Source: Pseudomonas putida
Lineage (GTDB): Bacteria > Pseudomonadota > Gammaproteobacteria > Pseudomonadales > Pseudomonadaceae
NCBI RefSeq assembly: GCF_022627325.1
Contig: NZ_JAETZZ010000011.1
Coordinates: 124,001 to 188,000, forward strand
Reading direction: 5' to 3'
DNA: 64,000 nt
Position 1 is the stretch's first letter, and the number at the start of each line of letters is the position of its first letter. The notes under the pieces were generated by a model, which saw nothing but the letters and a program-made list of their open reading frames with translations, searched no databases and was not told the origin of the DNA. Of this stretch, positions 25,040 through 34,179 are shown in pieces. A program made the translations under genes and the position numbers.

Positions 25040-26509
25040 CTAACGGCGAAGCGGCTGGCTCAGCTCGGAGGTCGCGCCGTCTGCCGTGGTCACGGTGGCG
25101 GTGAAGCTGTGCATCCCCTCGGCATTCTCCAGCACCTGGGCAAACTGCGCCTGCCCCTTGGCATCGCTGTTCACCAGCACTTCCCCCAGGTACTGCTCGG
25201 CCTCAGTGCCTTGTACCTGGGCATTGCCAAACAGCTCGATCCGCAGCAGGCTCGATGCCGGGCCCTGCACTTCACCGCGCAGCACATTGCCTTCCAGGGC
25301 CAGCAGCCGTGGGGCTCTCTGGTTGTGGTTGGGCAACGCCTGGCAGGGCTTGGGCTGGCCCTGGGCATCGCAGATCACGGCCTGGTCCTTTTTCGGCAGC
25401 TCTGCACCGACCCCGCGTGAACCTACGTACAGTGCATGGGCCTGGGCTGGCACGCCAAACACGATGGCGCCTGTGCGCTGATCGGGTACGCAGGAGCCGC
25501 CAGCTTCGCAGCGGCGGATATCCTGGCTGTTGCCCCAGATCCGGTTACCGGTCAGGCGCGTGGTGGTGACCTCCGGCTCTGGGCGCAGGGCCACGCCGAT
25601 GCGGTTGCCGTGGATCAGGTTGCCGTCGAGGATATTGCCTTGGCCGGTGACGCTGACCCCGATCGAGTTGCCGCTGAAGGTGTTGGCGCCCAGATAATTA
25701 CGGTTGCCCCAGTTGATCTGCAAGCCGTCGGAATAGTTTTCGAAGCGGTTGCGGACCACGCTGTTGTCGTTGCCCAGCAGAATCTCGATGCCCTGGGACG
25801 GCTCTGGGTTGGCGTCAGTCGAGCGGAACAGGTTGTCGGCCACCAGGTTGAACGCTGCGCCGCGGGTCAGCTCCAGGCCGTCGCCATTGTCGATCAACTG
25901 GTTGCGCAGCACCTTGTTGTTGACCGTGGTGGTGGCTGTGGGGTTACCGGCACCGTCATCGCCGGTGAGCATGATGCCGGCACCGCCCTTGTTGGCGACG
26001 ATGCGGTTGTCTTCGATGACGTTGTGGCTGGCGCGGTTGACCAGAATGCCGATGCAGAAGTTACGCACTTCCAGGCCACTGAGGTGGACGCCCTGGGTGT
26101 CGCGCAGCACCAGCCCGGGGTTGGTGGTGGTGCGCACGTTGGTGCCGAACTGGCCGGGCAGGGCGCCGGGGCAGGTACGTACACCCTGGTCCTTGATGTA
26201 GCCGGCGCCGTCAATGGCGATGTATTGGCCGTCGCGCGCCCAAGGCAGGCCGGTGATCTGCACCGGGCCTTTGATTTCAGGCAAAGCGCGGGTCGGCCGG
26301 ATGACGAACGGCGCTTGGCCGACTGCGGCGATGTCGATGCGGTAGTGGCCGGGGTTCTGGTTGCTGGTTTCGATCGCCCAGCGCAGGGTGCCTGGCTGGC
26401 CGTCGTCGGCGTAGCGGTCGACCCGCAGGGTTTCGGTGGCCGGTGCGCCAGCGAGCGCAGGCAGGGGAAGCAGCGGCAGCAAAGCTGCGAGCAGGGGCAT
26501 CAAACGCAT
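25040..26509 (-). CDS. Secreted right-handed parallel beta-helix repeat protein
   Basis: 489 residues with a signal peptide (MRLMPLLAALLPLLPLPALAG, about 20 residues). The middle consists of repeated PbH1-type coils with NxI/NxF patterns (for example NVIEDNRIVANKGGAG, NRFENYSDGLQINWGN, GNILDGNLIHGNRIGVAL). This fold is found in polysaccharide lyases, epimerases and periplasmic NosD-like proteins. Export to the periplasm or cell surface is likely. Catalytic residues cannot be assigned by eye. The start follows ACCTTGCACCC, a weak site. Confidence 0.85.
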   Translation of the reverse strand: MRLMPLLAALLPLLPLPALAGAPATETLRVDRYADDGQPGTLRWAIETSNQNPGHYRIDIAAVGQAPFVIRPTRALPEIKGPVQITGLPWARDGQYIAIDGAGYIKDQGVRTCPGALPGQFGTNVRTTTNPGLVLRDTQGVHLSGLEVRNFCIGILVNRASHNVIEDNRIVANKGGAGIMLTGDDGAGNPTATTTVNNKVLRNQLIDNGDGLELTRGAAFNLVADNLFRSTDANPEPSQGIEILLGNDNSVVRNRFENYSDGLQINWGNRNYLGANTFSGNSIGVSVTGQGNILDGNLIHGNRIGVALRPEPEVTTTRLTGNRIWGNSQDIRRCEAGGSCVPDQRTGAIVFGVPAQAHALYVGSRGVGAELPKKDQAVICDAQGQPKPCQALPNHNQRAPRLLALEGNVLRGEVQGPASSLLRIELFGNAQVQGTEAEQYLGEVLVNSDAKGQAQFAQVLENAEGMHSFTATVTTADGATSELSQPLRR

Positions 26510-26754
26510 GGGTGCAAGGTTCCGTAAGCTGTTGTTTTTATAAGCATGCAGCCGTCATTGGGCTGCTGTTTGCCCGCGATTCTAGGGCAGCAGGCCGGCA
26601 ATGCGCAGGCGTAGGTAGCCGATTCAGTGCGGTATTCGCCCGCAGATTTACCGCTCGGCTTGCGAGTGCAAAAATGTTTGAAACTCCTGGCGTGGCCGCT
26701 GGGTCCACCTTCTGTCGACACGGTTTACGTGTCTCCATTTGCAGGAGATTTGCC

Positions 26755-26934
26755 ATGAGCGGCACTAAAGACAAAGTCAAAGGTATGGCCAACGAAGCAG
26801 TGGGCAACATCAAGCAAGGTGTTGGCAAAGTCACCGACAATGACAAGCTGCGTGCGGAAGGCAAGGCCCAGGAAGTCAAGGGCGAAGGGCAGCAGATCAA
26901 GGGTGACGTCAAGGATGCTGTGAAAAAGCCTTGA
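26755..26934 (+). CDS. CsbD-family stress protein
   Basis: A 59-residue, highly charged, gene-encoded small protein (MSGTKDKVKGMANEAVGNIK at the N-terminus) with KxKGxxxxxxG repeats characteristic of CsbD, a general stress response family in Bacillus and Proteobacteria. GCAGGAG precedes the ATG. It is followed by a stem-loop terminator. Regulation by RpoS or by osmotic stress is common in the family but not visible here. Confidence 0.9.
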   Translation: MSGTKDKVKGMANEAVGNIKQGVGKVTDNDKLRAEGKAQEVKGEGQQIKGDVKDAVKKP

Positions 26935-26948
26935 TCGAGGTTTGACCA

Positions 26949-26985
26949 CAGCCCCGTCGCCTGCAGACGGTGATGGGGCTGTTGT
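26949..26985 (+). terminator. Terminator after the CsbD gene
   Basis: CAGCCCC at 26,949-26,955 pairs with GGGGCTG at 26,975-26,981, with GTC/GAC extending the stem inward, followed by TTGTT. The 15-nt spacing from the stop supports termination of the short csbD transcript. Confidence 0.65.
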
Positions 26986-27088
26986 TCAAGGCTGCGAATT
27001 TTCTTCAAGTCCAGCAGGGAGCAGCACACCAGTCGCGTGGTCTATTAGACTTCCCTGATGTACTGATCAAGCGGCGAAAGGAGACGCT

Positions 27089-28042
27089 ATGATTTTTCCC
27101 GACCTGGGTGGCTTGCCCCTTCACCGTATTCTGGTGCGCACCGTCAAGGAGTTCCTTGACGACGAGATGTCCACTTACGCCTCTGCGCTTGCTTACCAGA
27201 TGCTGTTTTCCTTGTTCCCGTTCCTGCTGTTCCTCATTGCGCTGATCGGCTTTCTGCACTTGCCGGACTTTTTCTCCTGGCTGCGTCTGCAGTCGGAACT
27301 GGTATTGCCCCCCCAGGCGTTGGAACAGGTCAACCCCGTCATCGATCAGTTGCAGCAGTCCAAAGGTGGCCTGCTGTCGGTGGGTATCGTCATCGCGCTG
27401 TGGACTGCATCTGCAGGCGTACGGCTGATGATGAGTGCCATGAACGCCGCCTATGACGTGCCCGAAGGGCGCCCGGTGTGGAAGCGCATACCGTTGTCGA
27501 TTTTCTATACCGTCGGCATTGCCGGTATGTTGCTGGCGGCGGCCGCGTTGATGGTGCTGGGGCCGCAGGTGATGGAGTGGATCGCTGCGCAGATCGGCAT
27601 GCAGGAAGTGATCGTCACGGTGTGGACGATCTTGCGTTGGCCGGCAATCATCATCCTGATGATGGTGGCGGTGGCGGTGATCTACTACGTGATGCCCGAC
27701 GTGAAACAGAAGTTTCGCTTCATCACCCCAGGCTCCGTGCTGGCGGTGGTGGTCTGGATCATCGCTTCGCTGGCTTTCGCTTACTATGTGAAGACTTTCG
27801 CCGATTACAATGCCATGTATGGCAGTATCGGTGCGATCATCGTGTTGCTGTTGTATTTCTACATTTCTGCCGCCGTGTTGTTGTTGGGTGCGGAGATGAA
27901 CGCTGTGATCGAACACATGTCCGCTGAGGGCAAAGACCCTGGCGAAAAGGACTTCGATGGCGATGAACCCAAGCAGACCCTGACCGTGCTCGGCCATGAA
28001 CACCCTGCCGAGCCCCAGCCCACCGAGCCGAACCCACGATGA
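27089..28042 (+). CDS. YihY/BrkB family inner-membrane protein
   Basis: 317 residues with about six hydrophobic segments (LLSVGIVIALWTASAGVRLM and others) and the N-terminal YASALAYQMLFSLFPFLLF typical of the YihY/BrkB family, once misnamed RNase BN. Function unknown; perhaps transport. AAAGGAGA precedes the start. It overlaps the deformylase gene by 4 nt, so the two are a coupled pair. Confidence 0.9.
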   Translation: MIFPDLGGLPLHRILVRTVKEFLDDEMSTYASALAYQMLFSLFPFLLFLIALIGFLHLPDFFSWLRLQSELVLPPQALEQVNPVIDQLQQSKGGLLSVGIVIALWTASAGVRLMMSAMNAAYDVPEGRPVWKRIPLSIFYTVGIAGMLLAAAALMVLGPQVMEWIAAQIGMQEVIVTVWTILRWPAIIILMMVAVAVIYYVMPDVKQKFRFITPGSVLAVVVWIIASLAFAYYVKTFADYNAMYGSIGAIIVLLLYFYISAAVLLLGAEMNAVIEHMSAEGKDPGEKDFDGDEPKQTLTVLGHEHPAEPQPTEPNPR

Positions 28043-28575
28043 TCCGTGACATCCTCAAGATGGGCGACGAACGCCTGCTGCGCGTCGCTGCACCCGTGCC
28101 AGCCCACCTGATCGGCAGCGCCGAACTGAAGCAGTTGATCGACGACATGTTCGAAACCATGCGCCATGTCGGTGGCGTGGGGCTGGCCGCACCGCAGGTC
28201 GGTATCGACCTGCAACTGGTCATTTTCGGGTTCGAGCGCAGTGAGCGTTACCCGGATGCCGAAGCGGTGCCACAGACCATTCTTCTCAACCCGGTGATCA
28301 CCCCGCTGTCCACTGAGATCGAGGAGGGTTGGGAAGGCTGCTTGTCTGTGCCCGGCCTGCGCGGGGTCGTGCCTCGCTACAAGCACATCAGCTATGAGGG
28401 CATCGACCCGCAGGGCAACCCGGTCAACCGGGTCGCTGATGGGTTTCATGCCCGCGTGGTCCAGCATGAGTGCGACCACTTGATCGGGCGGCTGTACCCT
28501 TCGCGGATTCAGGATTTCGCCAAGTTCGGTTACACCGAGGTGCTGTTCCCTGGCCTGGACGCCAGCGACGATTGA
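28039..28575 (+). CDS. def: Peptide deformylase
   Basis: 178 residues with the three deformylase motifs: GVGLAAPQVG (I), EGCLSVPGLRG (II, Cys metal ligand) and QHECDHLIGR (III, His metal ligands). It removes the formyl group from nascent N-termini. It overlaps the YihY gene and lies away from fmt, so this is probably an accessory copy. The 3' end overlaps the convergent GNAT gene by 46 bp. Confidence 0.93.
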   Translation: MIRDILKMGDERLLRVAAPVPAHLIGSAELKQLIDDMFETMRHVGGVGLAAPQVGIDLQLVIFGFERSERYPDAEAVPQTILLNPVITPLSTEIEEGWEGCLSVPGLRGVVPRYKHISYEGIDPQGNPVNRVADGFHARVVQHECDHLIGRLYPSRIQDFAKFGYTEVLFPGLDASDD

Positions 28576-28979
28576 CCCTGCACCATCGCCATCAGCCGTT
28601 TGCTGCGTTGATAGCGGGCCAGGCGTGACCCCAACGCTTCAGGCAACACGCTCGCAGGGGAGAAACCCAGGCGTTGGTAAAAGGCTTCGAGGTCCGGGTG
28701 GCAGAACAGCCACGTTGGGCCACGCCCTTCGCCCAGTGCTGCGTGGACCAGGCGTGCGGCGACACCTTGGTTTCGCCACGCTGGCGCTACCAGCAGGCCG
28801 GTGAGCCACTGGCCACCGGCAACAGCGCTCAAGCTCAAGCCAGCAATGATTGCGCCGCTGCGCGCCACCCACAACTCACCGTCGCTGGCTGCACGCATAC
28901 GCGAGCCATGCTGGCGATAGAAGTGGTCCAGCAGCCGCCGTTCCAGGTCGGTCAGTGGGGTACAAAGGAGTGGAGGCAT
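28530..28979 (-). CDS. GNAT-family N-acetyltransferase
   Basis: 149 residues with the acetyl-CoA-binding signature LLVAPAWRNQGVAARLVHAA and a C-terminal YQRLGFSPAS motif. The substrate is unknown. The ATG at 28979 follows AGGAGTGG; further upstream codons lack such support. The gene's last 15 codons lie antisense within def. Confidence 0.82.
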   Translation of the reverse strand: MPPLLCTPLTDLERRLLDHFYRQHGSRMRAASDGELWVARSGAIIAGLSLSAVAGGQWLTGLLVAPAWRNQGVAARLVHAALGEGRGPTWLFCHPDLEAFYQRLGFSPASVLPEALGSRLARYQRSKRLMAMVQGQSSLASRPGNSTSV

Positions 28980-29255
28980 GGCGTTCCGCTGGCAAACAGC
29001 TCTAGCCCAATGATTTCGGGCCATTAAACCGTTTCGCTTTGTCGCAGATTGTTGCAAAAACTGCAAGGGTGAATGTCCGAGTTCGGGGTTCAACTATTCC
29101 ATACCGGGAGTAGAATTTCACCTATCCCCCCTGGCAGTACGACACAGCGGGATCGGTACTTCGTGTCATCTTTGCAGTTGATGACAACTTCTCCGCGCCA
29201 TTGACGGCATATGAAGTCAATCGATCAGCTTGATTGATTCAAAGGCCAAACATCC

Positions 29256-29513
29256 ATGAAACCATTACTGATTCTTGCATTGGTCGGTATGTCCTCGTTC
29301 GCCCTTGCCGATGAGGCCAAACCCGTCTCCACCGAGCCTGTGGCCCAGCAGTACGACTACTCCATGAACCTTGACATCAAACGGGTGATCAACCTGTCGA
29401 CCATCCCCAATGTCTGCGAAGTGGTGCCTGCGACCATGACCTATGAAGACCACCAAGGCCAGGTGCACACCATTCAGTACCGTGCCATGGGCGAAGGTTG
29501 CCAGCAGGGTTGA
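29256..29513 (+). CDS. DUF2790 periplasmic protein
   Basis: 85-residue precursor with a signal peptide (MKPLLILALVGMSSFALA) and the short DUF2790 region (YDYSMNLDIKRVINLSTIPN, then GEGCQQG with conserved cysteines). DUF2790 proteins are small periplasmic proteins, abundant in Pseudomonas; some are phosphate- or stress-responsive. Its function is unknown. The about 275 bp upstream hold no other gene. Confidence 0.85.
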   Translation: MKPLLILALVGMSSFALADEAKPVSTEPVAQQYDYSMNLDIKRVINLSTIPNVCEVVPATMTYEDHQGQVHTIQYRAMGEGCQQG

Positions 29514-29568
29514 TGGTCCTGCGTCAGCGGCCTATTCGCACTGGGCAGTAACGAACAGGCCGCTTGCG

Positions 29569-30930
29569 TCACCCTCGGGTCAGTACCTGCCGCACCACCT
29601 CCAGCCCCCGTTTCAGTTCAGCCCGGCTGGTTGCCGCCGACAGGCTGATGCGCACGGCCTGCACCTCGCTCGCGCCAATGGCGAAGACACTCGCCGGGAC
29701 GACCTCCACACCTTGCTCACGGCACCGCCGTACCACCCCCTCAGCCCCTTGCGGCGTGCCCAGCCACGCATGGGGTGAAGGCTGGCCTGTGTTGTGCAAC
29801 CCATCGGCCAGCAGCCTGCGTGCCAGGCGCCAGCGCTGGCTAAGTTCTGCTTTCTGCCAGGCCAGCCGCCGGGCGGCAGTGCCGTCATCGATCCACTGGC
29901 AGGCGACATGCAGGGCCAATGGCGACACTGGCCAGTGGCTGGCCTGGGCGTGCGGGTCGACCTGTGTCAGCAACTTCGGGCTGGCCACGATCCAGCCCAG
30001 CCTCAAGCCTGCAGCCACCGTCTTGGACAGGCTGCTGATGTAGATCCCCTGATCGCCCAATAATGGGTAGAGCGGCGGTCGTCCGCTGAGCGCGCCATAT
30101 ACATCATCCTCGATCACCAGCAGCCCCAGGCGTTTGACCACCCCAGCGATTGCCTGGCGGCGACCATCATCCATGCAGGCGCCTGTGGGGTTGTGCAGGG
30201 TGGGGGTGGTCACCAGCACGCGGGCACCGCTGGCGCGCGCCACCCGGTCCAGGTCATCGGGCCGCAGGCCTTGGTCGTCCAGGGCCACGCCATGCACGGG
30301 CAGCCGCAATTGCCGGCAGGCGGCCTTGATGCCCGGCGCGGTCAGGGCTTCAAGCATCACGGGCTCGCCCGCCTGGCAGAATGACTGCAGTACCAGTGCC
30401 AGCGCTTGCTGGGCCCCGCCGCACAGCAACAGTTGCTCCGCCGACAGGGCCAGGCCGCGATTGGCCAGCCAGTGGGCGCCACGGATGCGCCCCAGCAGCA
30501 ACTGCTCGGGGCCCAGGTAATGATCGAGCAAGCCCTGGTCGCGATCTTGCAGCAGCTGGCGCAAGCAGTCGTGCAGATCATGATTGTGCGGATCGGCGAC
30601 TGGCACATTGGTCGACAGGTCGATCAGCGTTTTTTGCCCTTCGCAGTGCTTGAGGCGAAACAAGGTCGCTTCCTTGCTTCCAGCCAGCACATAGGTCCCG
30701 CGGCCCACCTCGCCGGCCACCAGGTGGCGGGCGGCGGCTTCACGGTAGGCTTGTTGCGTGGTGCTGGGGTTCAGGCCCAGTTTCCAGGCCAGGCGCCGTT
30801 GCGGCGGCAGGCGGTCACCGACCTTGAGCACGCCGCTCTCGATTGCGTTGCCTATTGCATCGACCAAGGCCAGATACCGGGGTTGGTCATCGTCGACGAG
30901 CTGCGGGATCCACACGAAATTGCTACCCAT
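29569..30930 (-). CDS. MocR-family regulator (GntR HTH plus aminotransferase domain)
   Basis: 453 residues: an N-terminal GntR-type winged helix (LPPQRRLAWKLGLNPSTTQQA) fused to a fold-type I aminotransferase domain (PTLHNPTGACM; PLP lysine in SLSKTVAAGLRLGW). MocR proteins are PLP-binding transcription factors. It diverges from the threonine dehydratase gene and is likely its regulator. The start codon itself overlaps a direct repeat that probably forms its operator, so a downstream GTG at 30,915 is possible. Confidence 0.88.
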   Translation of the reverse strand: MGSNFVWIPQLVDDDQPRYLALVDAIGNAIESGVLKVGDRLPPQRRLAWKLGLNPSTTQQAYREAAARHLVAGEVGRGTYVLAGSKEATLFRLKHCEGQKTLIDLSTNVPVADPHNHDLHDCLRQLLQDRDQGLLDHYLGPEQLLLGRIRGAHWLANRGLALSAEQLLLCGGAQQALALVLQSFCQAGEPVMLEALTAPGIKAACRQLRLPVHGVALDDQGLRPDDLDRVARASGARVLVTTPTLHNPTGACMDDGRRQAIAGVVKRLGLLVIEDDVYGALSGRPPLYPLLGDQGIYISSLSKTVAAGLRLGWIVASPKLLTQVDPHAQASHWPVSPLALHVACQWIDDGTAARRLAWQKAELSQRWRLARRLLADGLHNTGQPSPHAWLGTPQGAEGVVRRCREQGVEVVPASVFAIGASEVQAVRISLSAATSRAELKRGLEVVRQVLTRG

Positions 30931-30956
30931 GCAATATAAGGTTGTACCCATACAAT
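30925..30956. promoter_or_regulatory. Direct repeats likely bound by the MocR regulator
   Basis: ACCCATGCAAT (30,925-30,935) and ACCCATACAAT (30,946-30,956) agree in 10 of 11 bases and are spaced 21 bp start to start, two helical turns. They lie between the divergent genes and overlap the regulator's own start. Direct repeats on one face of the helix are the usual MocR operator form. Confidence 0.6.
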
Positions 30957-31006
30957 GCCCGTCGCTTAGGATCGGATCAACTACACACCGAGAAGGGATG
31001 ATCGCC

Positions 31007-31975
31007 ATGTTCAACCTCGCCGCCCTGCGCGAAGCCGCCGATTACGTTCACCAACACGTACCCGCCACCCCCCAGCATGCCTGGCCGTTGCTGGCTGAGC
31101 GGCTGGGCTGCAAGGTGTGGGTGAAGCACGAAAATCACGCACCTACCGGGGCCTTCAAGGTCCGGGGCGGGCTGGTGTATGTGCGCTCGCTGCTGGCCGG
31201 CGGCAATCCACCCCGCGGGCTGGTGACCGCGACACGTGGCAACCACGGGCAAAGCATGGCCCTGGCGGCGCGGCAGGCAGGTATTGCGTTGGTCATCGTA
31301 GTGCCTGAGGGCAACTCCTCAGAGAAGAACGCTGCCATGCGCTCGCTGGGCGCCGAGTTGGTCGAGTACGGTGTGGACTTCGATGTGGCCCGTGAGGAAG
31401 CCGCGCGGCTGGCTGAAGAATTGGGTTATGCCATGGTGCCTTCGTTTCACCCGGAGTTGGTGCGCGGCGTGGCCACTTATGCCCTGGAGCTGTTTGAGGC
31501 TGTGCGTGATCTGGACTGCGTTTACGTGCCGATCGGCATGGGGTCAGGCATTTGCGGGCTGATTCAGGCGCGTAACCTGCTAGGTTTGAGTACCCAGATC
31601 GTCGGCGTGGTGTCCAGTGCCGCCGATGCCTATGCACAAAGCTTCGAGCAGGGTCGTATCGTCACCACCGCTACTGCTGAAACCTTCGCCGATGGCATGG
31701 CTTGCCGGGTACCCCATCCACAAGCCTTTGCCCTGGTGCACGAACATGCTGCGCGGATCGTGCGGGTCACCGACAGTGAGGTCGCCGAGGCCATGCGGGT
31801 TTACCACGAGGCTACGCACAACACTGCCGAAGGTGCAGGCGCTGCAGCGCTGGCCGCGTTGATGCAAGAGCGCGAACGGCAGGCCGGCAAGCGTGTGGCG
31901 GTGGTGTTGAGCGGGGCGAACGTGGACCGGGGCCGGTACGCGCAGATTCTCACGGGCAGTGAAGGTTTTGAATGA
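31007..31975 (+). CDS. Threonine/serine dehydratase family PLP enzyme
   Basis: 322 residues of fold-type II PLP enzyme. The PLP lysine is in APTGAFKVRGG, the glycine-rich loop is ATRGNHGQSMA (residues 70s), and the phosphate-binding stretch is IGMGSGICG. It deaminates threonine, serine or a related hydroxyamino acid. Too short for IlvA with an ACT domain, so catabolic. Two in-frame ATGs exist; 31,007 has better spacing from GAAGGG. The divergent MocR gene and downstream LysE exporter suggest an amino-acid detoxification unit. Confidence 0.88.
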   Translation: MFNLAALREAADYVHQHVPATPQHAWPLLAERLGCKVWVKHENHAPTGAFKVRGGLVYVRSLLAGGNPPRGLVTATRGNHGQSMALAARQAGIALVIVVPEGNSSEKNAAMRSLGAELVEYGVDFDVAREEAARLAEELGYAMVPSFHPELVRGVATYALELFEAVRDLDCVYVPIGMGSGICGLIQARNLLGLSTQIVGVVSSAADAYAQSFEQGRIVTTATAETFADGMACRVPHPQAFALVHEHAARIVRVTDSEVAEAMRVYHEATHNTAEGAGAAALAALMQERERQAGKRVAVVLSGANVDRGRYAQILTGSEGFE

Positions 31976-32086
31976 TCCTTTTGCCATGAGTGCTAGCTGG
32001 GTTTGACAGCATTGTTGTGATGGGAACCTGATGCAACCTACTCGTGGTAGGCTCTACGGCGCTCATCAGCGGCCATCGAGTACCCC

Positions 32087-32731
32087 ATGCCTTTCTCCAA
32101 CGGTTTTCTCCTCAGCCTGTCCCTGTGCCTGGATATCGGTGTGGCCAATATCGCCATGATCACCTTGGCCATGCAGCGCGGTTTCCTGCAAGGCTTCTGG
32201 CTCGGCCTGGGGACGTGCGTCGGTGACCTGGTGTACGCAATCGCAGCGCTGGCCGGCATGACCGTGTTGCTGCAGTTCGAGAGCGTGCGCTGGGCCTTGT
32301 GGCTGGGTGGTTCAGCGCTGTTGGTGTGGTTCGCCCTGAAGATGCTGCTGGCGGCCTGGCGCGGCGGGCATATGCAAGTGCGTAGCGAGGCGGTGGCGGA
32401 ATCGGCCTGGCGCGAGTTCATGCGCGGTATCTTCCTGGCCATGTCGTCGCCCACCGCCATTTTGTGGTTCGCCGCTGTCGGTGGCGTGCTGATATCCCGC
32501 TCCGGTGGCGGTAGCGTGCTGGAGGCCGGCTTGTTTCTTGGCGGCTTTTTCGCCGCAGGGCTGGTCTGGTGCCTGAGCCTGTGCGGCATCGCCAGCCATG
32601 GTGGGCGCCTGCTCGGTGACCGTTTGCTGACCTGGTCGTACCTGCTTTCGGCGGCGATTTTCTGCTATTTCGCGGTGTACGTGATCCTTTCAGGTTATCG
32701 CGAATTCATACTGGCCAGCCCGGCGGTGTAG
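32087..32731 (+). CDS. LysE-family amino-acid exporter
   Basis: 214 residues with about five to six membrane segments and the LysE/RhtB N-terminal pattern (LDIGVANIAMITLAMQRG). It probably exports an amino acid related to the substrate of the upstream dehydratase; the specificity cannot be read. The region between the two genes (31,976-32,086) is short enough to allow co-transcription but may have its own promoter. Confidence 0.88.
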   Translation: MPFSNGFLLSLSLCLDIGVANIAMITLAMQRGFLQGFWLGLGTCVGDLVYAIAALAGMTVLLQFESVRWALWLGGSALLVWFALKMLLAAWRGGHMQVRSEAVAESAWREFMRGIFLAMSSPTAILWFAAVGGVLISRSGGGSVLEAGLFLGGFFAAGLVWCLSLCGIASHGGRLLGDRLLTWSYLLSAAIFCYFAVYVILSGYREFILASPAV

Positions 32732-32857
32732 GCGGCTACTGGGGGCAACCCCGCTCTTCAGCCTTTTTTTCTGCCTGTTGTCGATTTGCTGCGCTCCCGT
32801 TCGACCAGTGGTGAAGGCGCCGAGTACCGGCGCCACCAGCACGTCGGAGAGCCCCTC

Positions 32858-33283
32858 ATGAATACCCAGGCCGAAAGCGAAATCCGTGAACTGATCGAGC
32901 GCTGGATGCAAGCGGTGCGCGATCGTGACATCCCAGCAATCACCGCCCCCTATGCCGACGACATCGTCGCCTTCGATGCGATCAAGCAATTGCAGTTCAA
33001 GGGCAAGGCCACGTACCAGGCCCATTGGGAATTGTGCATGGGCTTTTGCACCGGCCCGATGATTTTCGAATTGGCCGAACTCACGGTATACGCCGATGGC
33101 GACCTGGGCCTGGCCCATTGGCTCAACCGCTGCGGCCCGTCGGACGACGAAAGCCAGTGCGGTTTCATGCGTGTCACCGTGGGCTATCGCAAGGCCGCCG
33201 GCCAGTGGCGGGTCATCCACGAACATTGGTCGGCGCCTTTCGATATGGAAACCCAGAAAGCGCTGTTCGATCTCAAACCCTGA
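32858..33283 (+). CDS. SnoaL/NTF2-like protein
   Basis: 141 residues with an NTF2-like alpha/beta cone fold (IRELIERWMQAVRDRDIPAI, then KATYQAHWELCMGF, and KAAGQWRVIHEHWSAPF). YybH-like or SnoaL-type domain; possible small-molecule binding or isomerisation. Starts at 32,858 after a CGGAGAG. It heads a run of genes leading to the ECF sigma factor at 34,179. Confidence 0.8.
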   Translation: MNTQAESEIRELIERWMQAVRDRDIPAITAPYADDIVAFDAIKQLQFKGKATYQAHWELCMGFCTGPMIFELAELTVYADGDLGLAHWLNRCGPSDDESQCGFMRVTVGYRKAAGQWRVIHEHWSAPFDMETQKALFDLKP

Positions 33284-33327
33284 TCCGCTATCGCCAAACG
33301 CACTTTGCCAATGCCGTGGAGATCACC

Positions 33328-33672
33328 ATGAAATACCTGTGCCTGGTCTATTGTGACGAGGGGCTGCTGCACAGCCTGCCCGACAGCCCCGAAGATGCCG
33401 AATGCATGGCTTACGCCGAGTCGCTGCAGCGCTGTGGGCGCATGCTCGCGGCCGAGGCGCTGAAACCGGTGCAGACCGCAACCACGGTGCGCGTGCGCAG
33501 TGGCCACATGAGCCTGACCGATGGCCCGTTCGCCGAGACCAAAGAGCAGCTCGCGGGTTTTTACCTGGTCGATGCCCGCGATCTCAACGAGGCATTGAAC
33601 ATTGCCAAAGGCATCCCGGCAGCACGGGTCGGCAGCGTTGAAGTGAGGCCCGTGCGCGACCTGCAACCCTGA
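33328..33672 (+). CDS. YCII/DGPF-domain protein
   Basis: 114 residues with the DGPF-type motif TDGPFAETKEQLAGFYLVDA, N-terminal MKYLCLVYCDEG and a C-terminal EVRPVRDL. DGPF proteins are the hallmark partners of ECF42 sigma factors. Start at 33,328 after GGAG. It sits in a short operon with SnoaL, SRPBCC and sigma factor genes. Confidence 0.88.
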   Translation: MKYLCLVYCDEGLLHSLPDSPEDAECMAYAESLQRCGRMLAAEALKPVQTATTVRVRSGHMSLTDGPFAETKEQLAGFYLVDARDLNEALNIAKGIPAARVGSVEVRPVRDLQP

Positions 33673-33693
33673 CCGCAACGGAGAACAACAAGA

Positions 33694-34179
33694 ATGAGCC
33701 TTGCCCAACCTGCGCAAGCGCAGCACGAGTTGTCCATCAGCCGCCTGATCGACGCCCCGCCCGCCAAGGTGTTTCGTGCCTGGACCGAGCCCCGGTGGCT
33801 GATGCAGTGGTGGGGGCCGCATGGCATGACCACGCCGGAATGTGAAATGCAGCTCTGGGTCGGCGGCCTGTTTCGCACTTTGATGCGCGCGCCCGACGGT
33901 ACCGAGTACCCCACCCAGGGCGTGTTCCTGGAGATTGCCGCGCCACGTCGGCTGGTGTTCACCGATGCGTTCGGGCCAGGCTGGGTGCCGTCTGCCAAAG
34001 CCTTCATGACCGCAGTGGTGACGTTTGACGAGGAACACGGCAAGACCCGCTATACCGCTCGGGCCTGGCACTGGAGCGCTGCCGACTGCACGGCCCATGA
34101 AGAAATGGGGTTTCACCAGGGGTGGGGAGAAAGCCTGGACCGCCTGGTGGAGGTGGTGACCCAGCGGATGCCGGACTGA
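33694..34179 (+). CDS. SRPBCC (AHSA1-like) protein
   Basis: 161 residues with the START/Bet v1-like ligand-binding fold: RLIDAPPAKVFRAWTEPRWL at the N-terminus and the C-terminal HEEMGFHQGWGESLDRLVEV characteristic of AHSA1-type proteins. CGGAGAAC precedes the ATG. Its stop codon overlaps the sigma factor start by 1 nt (TGATG), so the two are coupled. Confidence 0.88.
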   Translation: MSLAQPAQAQHELSISRLIDAPPAKVFRAWTEPRWLMQWWGPHGMTTPECEMQLWVGGLFRTLMRAPDGTEYPTQGVFLEIAAPRRLVFTDAFGPGWVPSAKAFMTAVVTFDEEHGKTRYTARAWHWSAADCTAHEEMGFHQGWGESLDRLVEVVTQRMPD

